Positions 27,091-36,156 of a stretch of 64,000 bases of DNA are shown in pieces. The stretch's first letter is position 1; each line of letters starts with the position of its first letter. The notes below the pieces were generated by a model, which saw only the letters and a program-made list of their open reading frames with translations, was not told the origin of the DNA and did not search any database. This DNA comes from Shinella zoogloeoides (GTDB lineage Bacteria; Pseudomonadota; Alphaproteobacteria; Rhizobiales; Rhizobiaceae), in contig NZ_QNUJ01000007.1 in the NCBI RefSeq assembly GCF_003574625.1, forward strand, positions 186,001 to 250,000. The letters run 5' to 3'. The translations under genes were made by a program, and so were the position numbers.

Positions 27091-28059
27091 TCAGCCGCCG
27101 AGGCCTTCGAAGAGCGCGGTCGAAAGGTAGCGCTCGGCGAAGGAGGGGATGATGACGACGATGGTCTTGCCGGCATTTTCCGGCCGGCTGCCTACCTTCG
27201 CGGCCGCCGCCAGCGCTGCGCCGGAGGAAATGCCGACCGGCACGCCCTCGAGCCGCGCGACGAGGCGGGCGTTCTCGAAGGCTTCGTCATTGGTGACGGT
27301 CACCACCTCGTCGTAGATCGCCGTGTCGAGCACAGCCGGGGCGAAGCCCGCGCCGATGCCCTGGATCTTGTGGGGGCCGGGATTGCCGCCGGAGAGCACC
27401 GGGCTGTCGGTCGGCTCCACGGCGATGACCTTGAAGCCCGGCTTCCTGGATTTCAGCACCTGCCCGGCGCCGGTGATCGTGCCGCCGGTACCGATGCCGG
27501 AAACGAGAATGTCGACCGCGCCGTCGGTGTCGTTCCAGATTTCTTCCGCCGTCGTCCTGCGGTGGATTTCCGGATTGGCCGGGTTCTCGAACTGCTGGGG
27601 GATGACGGCGCCCGGAATGGTGCTCGCCAGTTCCTCCGCCATGGCGATCGCGCCCTTCATGCCCTTGGGGCCTTCCGTCAGCACCAGTTCGGCGCCGAGC
27701 AGGGCCAGCATCTTGCGCCGCTCGACCGACATGGTCTCCGGCATGGTGAGGATCAGGCGGTAGCCCTTGGCGGCGGCGGCGAAGGCGAGCGCGATGCCGG
27801 TATTGCCCGATGTCGGCTCCACCAGCGTCGACGTGCCGGGCGTGATCTTGCCTGCCGCTTCCAGCGCCTCGATCATCGCCACGCCGATGCGGTCCTTGAC
27901 GGAGGCGACGGGATTGAAGAATTCGAGCTTGGCGAGAAGAGTGGCGACGACGCCCTTTTCTTTCGCGAACTTGTCGAGCCGCACGATCGGCGTGTCGCCG
28001 ATCGTCTCGGTGATGGAGGCATAGATACGGCCACGGCCGGGCTTGCGGGTTTCGGTCAT
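27091..28059 (-). CDS. cysK: Cysteine synthase A (O-acetylserine sulfhydrylase)
   Basis: A 322-residue fold-type II PLP enzyme that makes cysteine from O-acetylserine and sulfide. Visible: the PLP-binding Lys55 in [11 protein letters not shown], the PTSGNTG substrate loop, and the [10 protein letters not shown] phosphate-binding loop. Length is standard. The ATG at 28059 is followed by the conserved [14 protein letters not shown]. It is the second of a minus-strand group; the GNAT gene lies upstream by about 120 bases. Confidence 0.96.
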   Translation of the reverse strand: MTETRKPGRGRIYASITETIGDTPIVRLDKFAKEKGVVATLLAKLEFFNPVASVKDRIGVAMIEALEAAGKITPGTSTLVEPTSGNTGIALAFAAAAKGYRLILTMPETMSVERRKMLALLGAELVLTEGPKGMKGAIAMAEELASTIPGAVIPQQFENPANPEIHRRTTAEEIWNDTDGAVDILVSGIGTGGTITGAGQVLKSRKPGFKVIAVEPTDSPVLSGGNPGPHKIQGIGAGFAPAVLDTAIYDEVVTVTNDEAFENARLVARLEGVPVGISSGAALAAAAKVGSRPENAGKTIVVIIPSFAERYLSTALFEGLGG

Positions 28060-28177
28060 CGGGTGCTCCTCTGTTCTCTTTGCCGGAGAATGTAGGAGGG
28101 AACGCGGCCTTAGACGAGTCCGGATTTCGCCGCAGGCGGGCGAAAGCGGAATATTCCTTCGCCGTTTGCGTGCGGCC

Positions 28178-29062
28178 TCAGAATTCCGCCATCGGCGAAA
28201 GGGCGAAGGGTCCTTCCGGCCGCAGGGTCTTCGCCATGCGGAGCATCAGGACCATCTCGCCCGTATCGGCAAGGGCCTCGCCCCGCCATTCCAGCCTGTC
28301 GGGCGGGAAATGGACGACGACCTGCGTTTCAGCGGCCTGCACGCTGGCAAGGATATCCGCAAGGCGGGGAATGCGCGTGCCGGCGACGTCCAGCAACTCG
28401 AAAGCCCCGTCCCCGGCCACCCGCCACGCGACGACGGCGTCATCGCCGATCAGGTCGAGCCTGACGTCGGGCATCAGGGCGGCGTTGAAGAGGAACATCC
28501 CGGTCTGCCGCACCGGCGCGAAGCGATCCGAAACGGGCTGGCGGGCATCGAGCAGCCGGCGCAGCAGCGCGATATCCGCCGCGCTTCCAAGGTCCAGCCG
28601 CCGCACCGGGCCCGTCGTCCCGCCGCCGGACGCCGCGCCGGCGAAGCGGTGCTGCGCCAGCGGCTCGAAACCGTAGCGGCCGTAGAGCGCCGGCGTATCG
28701 GTCAGGAGGGCGACGACCGCAAATCCTTCCGCATCGCAATGGGCAAGCGCCGCCTCCATGACATCGCGGTAGAGGCCCATGCCGCGATGGCCCGGCCGCA
28801 CCGCGCCGGATTGCAGGCCGGCCGCGCGCAGGGAAACGCCATCGACGACGAGCGGCAGCGAGAAGGCGCTGATATTGGCGATGCAGGCACCATCCGCATC
28901 GAACCACGAGAAGGGAATGCCGGTCGGGTCCGATCCGCCGAGCCGGTCCATGATCGTCACGTCGATCCCGAAGACATCCTGCAACAGGTCCGCAAGGGCG
29001 CGCGATGCCGGGGGATCGCCGAAATAGCCGGAGCGGAAGGAAAGACCTGTACGGCCGGACAT
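28178..29062 (-). CDS. GNAT family N-acetyltransferase
   Basis: A 294-residue protein with an N-terminal GNAT fold ([21 protein letters not shown] acetyl-CoA loop, and [10 protein letters not shown]) followed by a longer C-terminal region, resembling Eis-like enhanced-intracellular-survival acetyltransferases with two GNAT lobes. Substrate is unknown. It lies 4 bases after dut on the same strand, so it is in an operon with dut. Confidence 0.83.
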   Translation of the reverse strand: MSGRTGLSFRSGYFGDPPASRALADLLQDVFGIDVTIMDRLGGSDPTGIPFSWFDADGACIANISAFSLPLVVDGVSLRAAGLQSGAVRPGHRGMGLYRDVMEAALAHCDAEGFAVVALLTDTPALYGRYGFEPLAQHRFAGAASGGGTTGPVRRLDLGSAADIALLRRLLDARQPVSDRFAPVRQTGMFLFNAALMPDVRLDLIGDDAVVAWRVAGDGAFELLDVAGTRIPRLADILASVQAAETQVVVHFPPDRLEWRGEALADTGEMVLMLRMAKTLRPEGPFALSPMAEF

Positions 29063-29066
29063 CGCC

Positions 29067-29540
29067 TCAGCGAACGCCGGTCGAGCCGAAGCCGCCCGCG
29101 CCGCGCGTGGTTTCGCTCGCCTGCGAGGCCTCGCGCACCGCGACCTGTGTCACGGGGGCGATCACCATCTGGGCGATGCGCATGCCGCGCTCGATGACGA
29201 AGGGTTCCTCGCCGAGATTGACGATCAGCACCTTCACCTCGCCGCGATAGTCACTGTCGATGGTGCCGGGCGTATTGAGGCAGGTGATGCCGTTCTTGAA
29301 GGCAAGGCCGGAGCGCGGGCGGATCTGCGCTTCGAAGCCGTGCGGGATTTCGAAGACGAAGCCGGTCGGCACCAGCGCGCGCTTGCCGGGCTCCAGCGTG
29401 AGCGGTGCGTCGGTCGCGACGGCGGCGCGAAGGTCCATGCCGGCGGCGCCTGAAGTCTCGTAGGCGGGAAGCTCGATCCCTTCGCCATGGGGCAGGCGGA
29501 CGAGGGAAAGCGTGGGCTGGGAGGGGGCGTGCGCGTTCAT
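29067..29540 (-). CDS. dut: dUTP diphosphatase
   Basis: A 157-residue trimeric dUTPase that hydrolyses dUTP to dUMP and keeps uracil out of DNA. The five family motifs are recognisable: [42 protein letters not shown] and the C-terminal [10 protein letters not shown]. The ATG at 29540 has no better upstream alternative. It is divergent from prfC and followed, 4 bases later, by the GNAT gene. Confidence 0.97.
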   Translation of the reverse strand: MNAHAPSQPTLSLVRLPHGEGIELPAYETSGAAGMDLRAAVATDAPLTLEPGKRALVPTGFVFEIPHGFEAQIRPRSGLAFKNGITCLNTPGTIDSDYRGEVKVLIVNLGEEPFVIERGMRIAQMVIAPVTQVAVREASQASETTRGAGGFGSTGVR

Positions 29541-29633
29541 GCGCCCATAAGCCGGCGCGCGGCGCGCCTCGTCAATTGCGCTTTTTCGGCGGAGCCTGTA
29601 AAGACCCCGGCAACTCACAGGATATTGCAGAAA

Positions 29634-31214
29634 ATGGCCGAAACCCTTGCCGAGGCGGTCTCCCGCCGCCGCACCTTCGCGATCATCGCGCACCCGGACG
29701 CCGGTAAAACCACCCTCACCGAAAAGCTGCTCCTTTTCGGCGGCGCCATCCAGCTCGCCGGCGAGGTGAAGGCGAAGAAGGACCGCATCCAGACCCGCTC
29801 GGACTGGATGAAGATCGAGCGCGAGCGCGGCATCTCGGTCGTGACCTCGGTCATGACCTTCGAATATGACGGCAACGTCTTCAACATCCTCGATACGCCC
29901 GGCCACGAGGACTTCGCGGACGACACCTATCGCACGCTGACGGCGGTGGACGCGGCCGTCATGGTCATCGATGCCGCCAAGGGTATCGAGCCGCGCACGC
30001 TGAAGCTCTTCGAGGTCTGCCGCCTGCGCGACATCCCGATCATCACCTTCGTCAACAAGATGGACCGCGAGAGCCGCGACCCGTTCGAGATCCTCGACGA
30101 GGTGGAGGAGAAGCTGGCGCTCGACACCGCCCCGGTCACCTGGCCGGTCGGCCGCTCGAAGACCTTCTGCGGCTCCTATCACCTCGCCGACCGCACCTTC
30201 CGCGGCTCGGACACGCAGGTCCAGCCGACGCGGATGGACGATGCGGCGGAGGTCGCGAAGCACCTGCCGGAAAACGAGCGGGACGCTTTCATCGAGGAGA
30301 TGGAGCTTGCCCGCGAGGCCTGCCGCCCGTTCGATCGCGAGGCCTTCCTCGAAGGACACCTGACGCCGGTCTTCTTCGGCTCGGCGCTGCGCAATTTCGG
30401 CGTGCGCGACCTCATCAACGCGCTCGGCGCCTTCGCGCCGCCGCCGCGCGACCAGGTGGCGGATACGCGCAAGGTCCATGCCTCGGAAGACAGGATGACG
30501 GCCTTCGTCTTCAAGATCCAGGCCAATATGGACCCCAACCACCGCGACCGCATCGCCTTTGCCCGCGTCTGCTCCGGCATGCTGGAGCGCGGCATGAAGG
30601 TGCGCCTTGCCCGCACGGGCAAGACCATCGGCCTCTCGGCCCCGCAGTTCTTCTTCGCCTCGCAGCGCCAGCTGGCCGACACGGCCTATGCCGGCGACGT
30701 GGTGGGCATTCCCAACCACGGCACGCTGCGCATCGGCGATACGCTGACGGAAGGCGAGGCGCTGGTCTTCGAGGGCGTGCCGAACTTCGCGCCGGAAATC
30801 CTGCGCCGCGTGCGGCTGGAAGACGCGATGAAGGCCAAGAAGCTGAAGGAAGCGCTCCAGCAGATGGCGGAAGAGGGCGTCGTGCAGCTCTTCTCGCCGG
30901 AAGACGGCTCGCCGGCCATCGTCGGCGTCGTCGGCGCGCTGCAGCTCGACGTGCTGAAGGAGCGGCTTTCGGCGGAATACGGCCTGCCGGTCTCCTTCGA
31001 GATGTCGCGCTTCTCCGTCTGCCGCTGGATTTCTTCCGACAGCGCGGCCGAACTCGACAAGTTCGTCACCCAGCGCCGCGGCGATATCGCCCGCGACCTC
31101 GATGGCGACCCGGTGTTCCTCGCGCAGGACGCCTTCTCGCTGCGCTACGAGGCGGAGCGCTACCCGGCGATCAAGATGGTCGCCATCAAGGAGTATCACG
31201 TCACCAAGGCGTAA
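29634..31214 (+). CDS. prfC: Peptide chain release factor 3
   Basis: A 526-residue translational GTPase that recycles RF1/RF2 after peptide release. Features: G1 loop AHPDAGKTT, switch I-region [10 protein letters not shown]3 [11 protein letters not shown] and G4 NKMDR, then the family-specific RFC domains. The ATG at 29634 begins the canonical N-terminus [17 protein letters not shown]; the reading frame extends upstream to 29487 but that part overlaps the dut promoter region. It is followed by an 8-bp hairpin and then the thiD riboswitch. Confidence 0.96.
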   Translation: MAETLAEAVSRRRTFAIIAHPDAGKTTLTEKLLLFGGAIQLAGEVKAKKDRIQTRSDWMKIERERGISVVTSVMTFEYDGNVFNILDTPGHEDFADDTYRTLTAVDAAVMVIDAAKGIEPRTLKLFEVCRLRDIPIITFVNKMDRESRDPFEILDEVEEKLALDTAPVTWPVGRSKTFCGSYHLADRTFRGSDTQVQPTRMDDAAEVAKHLPENERDAFIEEMELAREACRPFDREAFLEGHLTPVFFGSALRNFGVRDLINALGAFAPPPRDQVADTRKVHASEDRMTAFVFKIQANMDPNHRDRIAFARVCSGMLERGMKVRLARTGKTIGLSAPQFFFASQRQLADTAYAGDVVGIPNHGTLRIGDTLTEGEALVFEGVPNFAPEILRRVRLEDAMKAKKLKEALQQMAEEGVVQLFSPEDGSPAIVGVVGALQLDVLKERLSAEYGLPVSFEMSRFSVCRWISSDSAAELDKFVTQRRGDIARDLDGDPVFLAQDAFSLRYEAERYPAIKMVAIKEYHVTKA

Positions 31215-31220
31215 CCGATG

Positions 31221-31243
31221 CCTGTCACTTTCAGGGTGACAGG
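31221..31243 (+). terminator. Terminator-like hairpin after prfC
   Basis: A perfect 8-bp stem (CCTGTCAC/GTGACAGG) with a 7-base loop immediately after the prfC stop. It has only a weak T content after it; it may limit read-through into thiD. Confidence 0.55.
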
Positions 31244-31264
31244 TGTCTCGACATTTGCGAAAAC

Positions 31265-31350
31265 CGTTTGAGACAGGGGCGTCCGTCGGAAGGCGGGCTG
31301 AGAAGCACCCTTTGAACCTGAACCGGATCATGCCGGCGGAGGGAGTCGAA
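31265..31350 (+). promoter_or_regulatory. TPP riboswitch (thi box) controlling thiD
   Basis: The conserved THI element is present: GGGG, then GCTGAGA, ACCC, then AACCTGAaCCGGATCATGCCGGCG and GGGA. Flanking 5-prime and 3-prime bases (31265-31273 and 31344-31350) can pair as P1 with a small bulge. Ligand is thiamine pyrophosphate by family. It precedes thiD in the correct orientation. Confidence 0.93.
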
Positions 31351-31377
31351 CGGGCCTCAATTTCGTTGCCCGAAGAC

Positions 31378-31398
31378 CGCCTCCGCCCCAAGGAGGCG
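31378..31398 (+). promoter_or_regulatory. Shine-Dalgarno-sequestering hairpin of the thiD riboswitch
   Basis: CGCCTCC pairs with GGAGGCG (7-bp stem, 7-base loop), burying the AAGGAGG ribosome-binding site that lies just before the ATG at 31401. This is the expected expression platform of translation-controlling TPP riboswitches. Confidence 0.8.
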
Positions 31399-31400
31399 AA

Positions 31401-32204
31401 ATGGCCATCGCAAACATTCTCTCCATCGCGGGCTCCGACCCGTCGGGCGGGGCCGGCATCCAGGCCGACCTCAAGACCTTCGCCGCCCGCGGCGCCTACG
31501 GGATGGCCGTGCTGACGGCACTGACGGCGCAGAACACGCAGGGCGTCTCCGGCGTGCATCCCGTGCCGCCGGCCTTCGTCGCGGCGCAGATTGCGGATGT
31601 CTTCAGCGATGTCAGGGTCGATGCGGTGAAGATCGGCATGATCGCCTCGGCGGAGATTGCCGGGGCGGTGGCGGATGCGCTTCTCCCCCATCGCGGCACG
31701 CCCGTCGTGCTCGATCCGGTCATGGTCGCCAAGGGCGGGGCTTCCCTGCTGGCGGAAGCTGCCGTGGAGGCGCTGACCCGCCGCCTCCTGCCGCTCGCGA
31801 CGGTACTGACGCCGAACCTGCCGGAAGCCGCCGCGCTTCTCGGAGAGCCGGAGGCCGCCGACCGGGCCGCCATGGAAGGGCAGGCGATGCGCCTGCTCGC
31901 GCTCGGCCCTAAGGCGGTGCTGCTGAAGGGCGGGCACCTGCCGGGCGGCGAGAGCCCGGACGTGCTGGCGACGCCGGGCGGGCTGCGCTGGTACGAGGGC
32001 GTGCGGGTGCTGACGCGCAACACCCACGGCACCGGCTGCTCGCTGTCGAGCGCCATTGCCGCCGAACTCGGCAAGGGCAGGCCGCTTGCCGATGCAGTCG
32101 CGGCGGCGAAGAGCTTTATCGCCGGGGCGGTGCGATCCTCGGATGCGCTGTCGGTCGGCTCCGGCCACGGGCCGCTCCATCATTTCCACGCGCTCTGGAC
32201 TTAA
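31401..32204 (+). CDS. thiD: Hydroxymethylpyrimidine/phosphomethylpyrimidine kinase
   Basis: A 267-residue ribokinase-like enzyme that phosphorylates HMP and HMP-P for thiamine synthesis. Visible: [18 protein letters not shown] at the N-terminus and the C-terminal [15 protein letters not shown] anion-hole/catalytic motif. The ATG at 31401 has AAGGAGG nearby inside the riboswitch hairpin. It stands alone, separated from the other thi genes, and ends three bases from the convergent LysE gene. Regulated by thiamine pyrophosphate. Confidence 0.96.
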   Translation: MAIANILSIAGSDPSGGAGIQADLKTFAARGAYGMAVLTALTAQNTQGVSGVHPVPPAFVAAQIADVFSDVRVDAVKIGMIASAEIAGAVADALLPHRGTPVVLDPVMVAKGGASLLAEAAVEALTRRLLPLATVLTPNLPEAAALLGEPEAADRAAMEGQAMRLLALGPKAVLLKGGHLPGGESPDVLATPGGLRWYEGVRVLTRNTHGTGCSLSSAIAAELGKGRPLADAVAAAKSFIAGAVRSSDALSVGSGHGPLHHFHALWT

Positions 32205-32207
32205 CCG

Positions 32208-32822
32208 TCAACGATCCGCCAGCGCCAGCCTGAGGCCCATCACGCCAAGGGCGGCGGCAAAGCCCCGCTGCGTCCAGGCCATGATCCCCGGCCGGCTCAG
32301 CACCTGCTGGCGAAGGCTCGCGGCCAGCCCCGCATAGATGGCGAAGACGAGGAAGGTCAGGGCCATGAAGACACCGCCGAGGACGAGCATCTGCGCGGTG
32401 GCGTCAGGTGCGTTCGCGGGAATGAACTGCGGCAGGAAGGCGAGGAAGAACAGCGAGAGCTTCGGATTGAAGATATTCGTGAAGATGCCCTTGCGCACGA
32501 TGCGCATGGCCCTTTCCGCCGGCGCCTGCTCGGGCCCGAGATCGAGCGCATTGCTGTCTTTCAGCAGGCTCCAGGCGATGAACAGCAGGTAGGCGACGCC
32601 AATGTAGCGCAGCACCTCGAAGGCAAGCGCGCTCGCATGCAGCACGGCGGCAAGGCCGACGACGCTGGCGAGGATATGCGGGACGATGCCGAGCGTGCAG
32701 CCGAAGGCGGCCAGCAGGCCGGCGCGGAAACCGCCGCTGATGCCGAGCGCCAGCGTATAGATCACCCCCGTGCCCGGAAGCAGGATGACGACGAGTGAGG
32801 TGATCAGGAATTCGGTGGTCAT
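32208..32822 (-). CDS. LysE family exporter
   Basis: A 204-residue inner-membrane protein with about six hydrophobic helices and the LysE/RhtB family hallmark near the N-terminus (VILLPGTGVIYTLALG-ISGG) and NPK at GIFTNIFNPKLSLFF. Members export amino acids or related metabolites; the substrate is unknown. The ATG at 32822 has GGAG at 6 bases; another Met at 32834 lies upstream. It is on the same strand as, and downstream of, an AraC-type regulator that may control it. Confidence 0.88.
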   Translation of the reverse strand: MTTEFLITSLVVILLPGTGVIYTLALGISGGFRAGLLAAFGCTLGIVPHILASVVGLAAVLHASALAFEVLRYIGVAYLLFIAWSLLKDSNALDLGPEQAPAERAMRIVRKGIFTNIFNPKLSLFFLAFLPQFIPANAPDATAQMLVLGGVFMALTFLVFAIYAGLAASLRQQVLSRPGIMAWTQRGFAAALGVMGLRLALADR

Positions 32823-32895
32823 GACAGGCTCCATGCGACTTGGGAGCAGCAGGAAACACCGGAAGGCTGACCGGGTCTTGAACGAAATTGCGCAA

Positions 32896-33696
32896 TCAGG
32901 CGCGGGCGGCGAGCCAGGCGCCCGGCGTATAGCCGTAGCGCCGCGTGAAATTGCGCGTCATGTGGCTCTGGTCGGCGAAGCCCGCTTCCATGGCGGCCTC
33001 GGCAAGCGGCGCGCCGCCTGCGATCAGCCGGCGGGCAAGCTCGGTGCGCCGCTGGAGCTGGTAGGCATGGGGCGTAAGACCCGTGCTGCGGGCGAAGTCC
33101 CGCACCAGCCGGAAACGCCCGATCCCGCATTCGGCGGAAAGCGCCTCGAGGGTCACGGCCGAAGCCGGGTCGCTGTCGAGATGCTCACGCGCCCGGCTCA
33201 CGGCCGGCGAGGCAAGGCTTTCGCGGCGGGGCGCTCCCTCCCGCAGGAGTGCGGCAAGGAGCAGGAGAAGCCGCTCCTCCCGGGCGAGGCGCGCGGCGTC
33301 GCGGTCCATGAGCGCGGCAAGCGTTGCCGAAACGAGCCCGGCGATGCGCCCATCCTCCAGCACCGGCGCATGGAACTCCTCGCGCGGGTCGCCCTCGAAG
33401 ATATCCCGTGCCGCGGCAGCGACGACGGCCGGCTGCAGGTAGAGCATGCGCCAGGCACGCGGCGCATCGCCGATCGGCGCGCCGTCATGCACTTCGCCGG
33501 GATTGACGGTGATCGTATGGCCGGCCCCCGCCTCGACCATGCCGCGCCCGCTCGCCGATTTCTGCGCCCCGCGCTCGATCACGCCGACGCCATAGGCATC
33601 ATGGGTGTGGCGGGCGAAGGCATGCCGGCTGTCGGCGAAGACGGCCTCGATGCCGTCGATGCCCGTCCTGAAGATCTGGAAACGCCCGGCGGTCAC
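32896..33696 (-). CDS. AraC family transcriptional regulator
   Basis: A 266-residue protein with an N-terminal cupin-like ligand-binding region (HTHDAYGVGVIERG, with a hallmark VNPGEVHDG) and a C-terminal pair of helix-turn-helix motifs of the AraC/XylS type (TLEALSAECGIGRFRLVRDF and the final AAMEAGFADQSHMTRNFTRRYGYTPG). It likely controls the adjacent LysE-type exporter, 73 bases downstream on the same strand; that is inferred from order. Ligand unknown. Confidence 0.9.
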   Translation of the reverse strand: MTAGRFQIFRTGIDGIEAVFADSRHAFARHTHDAYGVGVIERGAQKSASGRGMVEAGAGHTITVNPGEVHDGAPIGDAPRAWRMLYLQPAVVAAAARDIFEGDPREEFHAPVLEDGRIAGLVSATLAALMDRDAARLAREERLLLLLAALLREGAPRRESLASPAVSRAREHLDSDPASAVTLEALSAECGIGRFRLVRDFARSTGLTPHAYQLQRRTELARRLIAGGAPLAEAAMEAGFADQSHMTRNFTRRYGYTPGAWLAARA

Positions 33697-33699
33697 GGC

Positions 33700-34104
33700 T
33701 CAATCCTTCGGCACGCCGGGAAGCGCCGCCGTCTCGCCGAACCAGTTCATGGCGGAGCCGCACCAGATCTGCCGCTTCGGCGTCAGGCTGGCGCGCTGGT
33801 TGATGCTGCCCCAGCGAATGCCCCAGATCGCGGCGTCCTCTCCGGTGCCGGTCGTGAAGAGCGGCGAACCGCATTGCGGACAGAAATATTGCAGCCGCAG
33901 GCGGCCGTTCCCGGCGGTCTTGGTATAGAGCCTGGGCGGGTTGCCGGTCAGCTGCACGGCACTTTCCGGCACCATGGCGGTGACGCGATAGGGCGAGCCG
34001 GTCAGCCTCTGGCAATCCGTGCAATGGCAGATCGAGACCGCCTCGGGGTCGATCTCGGCCTCATAGGTCACGAAGCCGCAATGGCATTGCCCGTCGATCC
34101 GCAT
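33700..34104 (-). CDS. GFA family (zinc) protein
   Basis: A 134-residue protein of the GFA/CENP-V fold (glutathione-dependent formaldehyde-activating enzyme-like). It has the family's zinc-binding cysteines: CHCGF (7-11), CHCTDCQR, and FCPQCGSP. Although family named for formaldehyde activation, most GFA members have no proven reaction. It lies directly upstream of the AraC gene with a 3-base gap. Confidence 0.87.
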   Translation of the reverse strand: MRIDGQCHCGFVTYEAEIDPEAVSICHCTDCQRLTGSPYRVTAMVPESAVQLTGNPPRLYTKTAGNGRLRLQYFCPQCGSPLFTTGTGEDAAIWGIRWGSINQRASLTPKRQIWCGSAMNWFGETAALPGVPKD

Positions 34105-34159
34105 GACACGTCCTTCCGCCGCAGGATACGGCGGAAGGATAGGGGCTTGTGGCCGCGCG

Positions 34160-35071
34160 TCAATGCGCCGGCTTGATGAAGGTGCCGTTGCGAAGCTCGC
34201 GCATCGCCTGCTGCAGCTCTTCCTGCGTGTTCATCACGATGGGGCCGTGCCAGGCGACAGGCTCCTGGATCGGTTTGCCGGAGACGAGCAGGAAGCGGAT
34301 GCCCTTCTCGCCGGCCTGCACCGTCACCTCGTCGCCCGTGTCGAAGACGACCAGCGTGCGGTTGCCGGAGAGGTCGCGGATGTTCAGCTCTTCGCCCTGG
34401 TATTCCTTCTCCACCTTCACGCCGAAGGGCTTCGAGGCGTCGCGGAACGTGCCGGAACCGGCGAAGATATAGGCGAAGGCCGAGCGGTAGGTATCGACCG
34501 GCAGGCGCTTCGTCTTGCCCGGCGGCACGGAGATGTCGAGATAGACGGGCTCGGCGGCGACGCCGTCGACCGGGCCGGTCTTGCCCCAGAAACTGCCGGC
34601 GATGATGCGCGCCGCCGTGCCGTCATCGTCGACGACGACGGGAATGTCGCCGGACTTGATGTCCTGGTAGCGCGGCGCGGTCATCTTCAGCGACGAGGGC
34701 AGGTTCGCCCAGAGCTGGAAACCATGCATCTTGCCGGCGAAATCGCCACGCGGCATTTCCTGGTGCAGGATGCCGCTGCCGGCGGTCATCCACTGCACGT
34801 CTCCCGCGCCCATAACGCCGTGATTGCCGAGGCTGTCGCCATGCTCGACGGAGCCGGCCAGCACATAGGTGATGGTCTCGATGCCGCGATGGGGATGCCA
34901 CGGGAAGCCGCGGATGTAATCCTCGGGATCGTCGTTGCGGAAATCGTCCATCATCAGGAAGGGATCGGTCATCGACGGATCGCCGAAACCGAAGACCCGG
35001 TGCAGCTTGACGCCGGCGCCTTCCATGGCGGGGCGGGCGATGCTTTCGTGTTTTACGGGGCGTATGGACAT
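34160..35071 (-). CDS. Pirin family protein
   Basis: A 303-residue bicupin of the pirin family. The N-terminal cupin shows the metal-binding H-P-H-R-G-I-E-T-I-T-Y and H-G-D-S motifs (His/His/His/Glu of a mononuclear Fe site) with FPWHPH and QWMTAGSGILHQEM. Bacterial pirins can be quercetinases or redox-type regulators; activity here is unknown. It stands 55 bases upstream of the GFA gene on the same strand and is divergent from the glutamine amidotransferase. Confidence 0.93.
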   Translation of the reverse strand: MSIRPVKHESIARPAMEGAGVKLHRVFGFGDPSMTDPFLMMDDFRNDDPEDYIRGFPWHPHRGIETITYVLAGSVEHGDSLGNHGVMGAGDVQWMTAGSGILHQEMPRGDFAGKMHGFQLWANLPSSLKMTAPRYQDIKSGDIPVVVDDDGTAARIIAGSFWGKTGPVDGVAAEPVYLDISVPPGKTKRLPVDTYRSAFAYIFAGSGTFRDASKPFGVKVEKEYQGEELNIRDLSGNRTLVVFDTGDEVTVQAGEKGIRFLLVSGKPIQEPVAWHGPIVMNTQEELQQAMRELRNGTFIKPAH

Positions 35072-35231
35072 TTCAAAGGTCCTTTCGACTGGGTTGCTTG
35101 GAGCCTTTATACGCCTCCGCCATTGTTCACGAAATCGGGCCGGATCGAAACGCAGTGTTCACAAAACCGGCTTTTCCGTAGGCCACCGGTCTCGTAATGG
35201 CACGCATGGCACATGCCATTTACTTTCGTTA

Positions 35232-35285
35232 ACGCATTATTACCCATTTCCATCGAGAATCCGGCCTATGCCATGGTTAATGCGT
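35232..35285. repeat. Inverted repeat upstream of the class II amidotransferase
   Basis: ACGCATTA at 35232-35239 and TAATGCGT at 35278-35285 are perfect 8-base inverted copies 38 bases apart, in the 263-base divergent region between pirin and the amidotransferase. TTAA lies beside both halves. A regulator site is possible but no known protein is suggested. Confidence 0.4.
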
Positions 35286-35334
35286 CGCGGTCGGCAGCGG
35301 CTCGCGCCGGTCCTCTCAGAGCGGGAATAGCATC

Positions 35335-36156
35335 ATGTGCCGTTGGGCAGCCTATCGCGGAGAGCCGCTTTTTCTCGAGGAACTGGTGTCCTCACCCGCC
35401 CATTCGCTGATCGAGCAATCCCACTGCGCCACCCGCGCCAAGACGGCCACCAACGGCGACGGCTTCGGCATCGCCTGGTACGGCGATCGTCCGGAGCCGG
35501 GCCGCTACCGCGATATCCTGCCCGCCTGGTCGGACTGCAACCTCAGGAGCATTGCCCGGCAGGTCCGCTCGCCGCTTTTCCTCGCCCATGTGCGCGCCGC
35601 GACTGGCGGCGGTACGCGGCGCGACAATTGCCATCCCTTCGTGCACGGCATCTGGTCCTTCATGCACAACGGCCAGATCGCCGATTTCGAGCACCTGCGC
35701 CGCCCGCTCGAGACGATGCTGGACAACGATCTCTACAACGCCCGCACCGGCTCGACGGATTCGGAGCTGCTGTTCCTGCTGGCCCTGCAATTCGGTCTGG
35801 AGCGCGATCCGCTCGGCGCCATGGCCGAGGCCATCGCCTTCGTCGAGCGCCTCGCCGCGCATCTGGAGCGCAAGGTACTGGTGCGCTTCACGGCGGCGTT
35901 TTCCGACGGCAGGCAGCTCTATGCCGTGCGCTATGCGACGGACTACGCGGCCCCCACGCTCTATGCCGCGCCGATGGGCGAGACGGGCGGCTACTGCCTC
36001 GTCTCCGAGCCGCTGAACGACGACACGGAAGCCTGGGTGGAAATCCCCGACGGCAGCGCCGTCGTGCTCGGGGAAAACGGGGTGGATGTGCGCATCTTCT
36101 CGCCCGCCGGCCGGCCGGCGAGCACGATGGACGCGGGGCTCGCCCTCGTCAGCTGA
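35335..36156 (+). CDS. Class II glutamine amidotransferase
   Basis: A 273-residue Ntn-type glutamine amidotransferase, resembling YafJ/EgtC. After Met removal the Cys at position 2 is the catalytic nucleophile (MCRWAAYRGEPLFLEELV); the conserved NGDGFG and FLAHVRAATGG elements and the HNGQI motif (HNG-loop) are present. It is a stand-alone glutaminase domain, so it may supply ammonia to an unknown partner or hydrolyse a gamma-glutamyl compound. Its 3-prime end overlaps coaBC by 8 bases on the opposite strand. Confidence 0.92.
   Translation: MCRWAAYRGEPLFLEELVSSPAHSLIEQSHCATRAKTATNGDGFGIAWYGDRPEPGRYRDILPAWSDCNLRSIARQVRSPLFLAHVRAATGGGTRRDNCHPFVHGIWSFMHNGQIADFEHLRRPLETMLDNDLYNARTGSTDSELLFLLALQFGLERDPLGAMAEAIAFVERLAAHLERKVLVRFTAAFSDGRQLYAVRYATDYAAPTLYAAPMGETGGYCLVSEPLNDDTEAWVEIPDGSAVVLGENGVDVRIFSPAGRPASTMDAGLALVS

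Noticed and set aside
29067-32189. A 1040-codon minus-strand frame
   Set aside because: Only the last 157 codons are dut; the rest is antisense to prfC and thiD.
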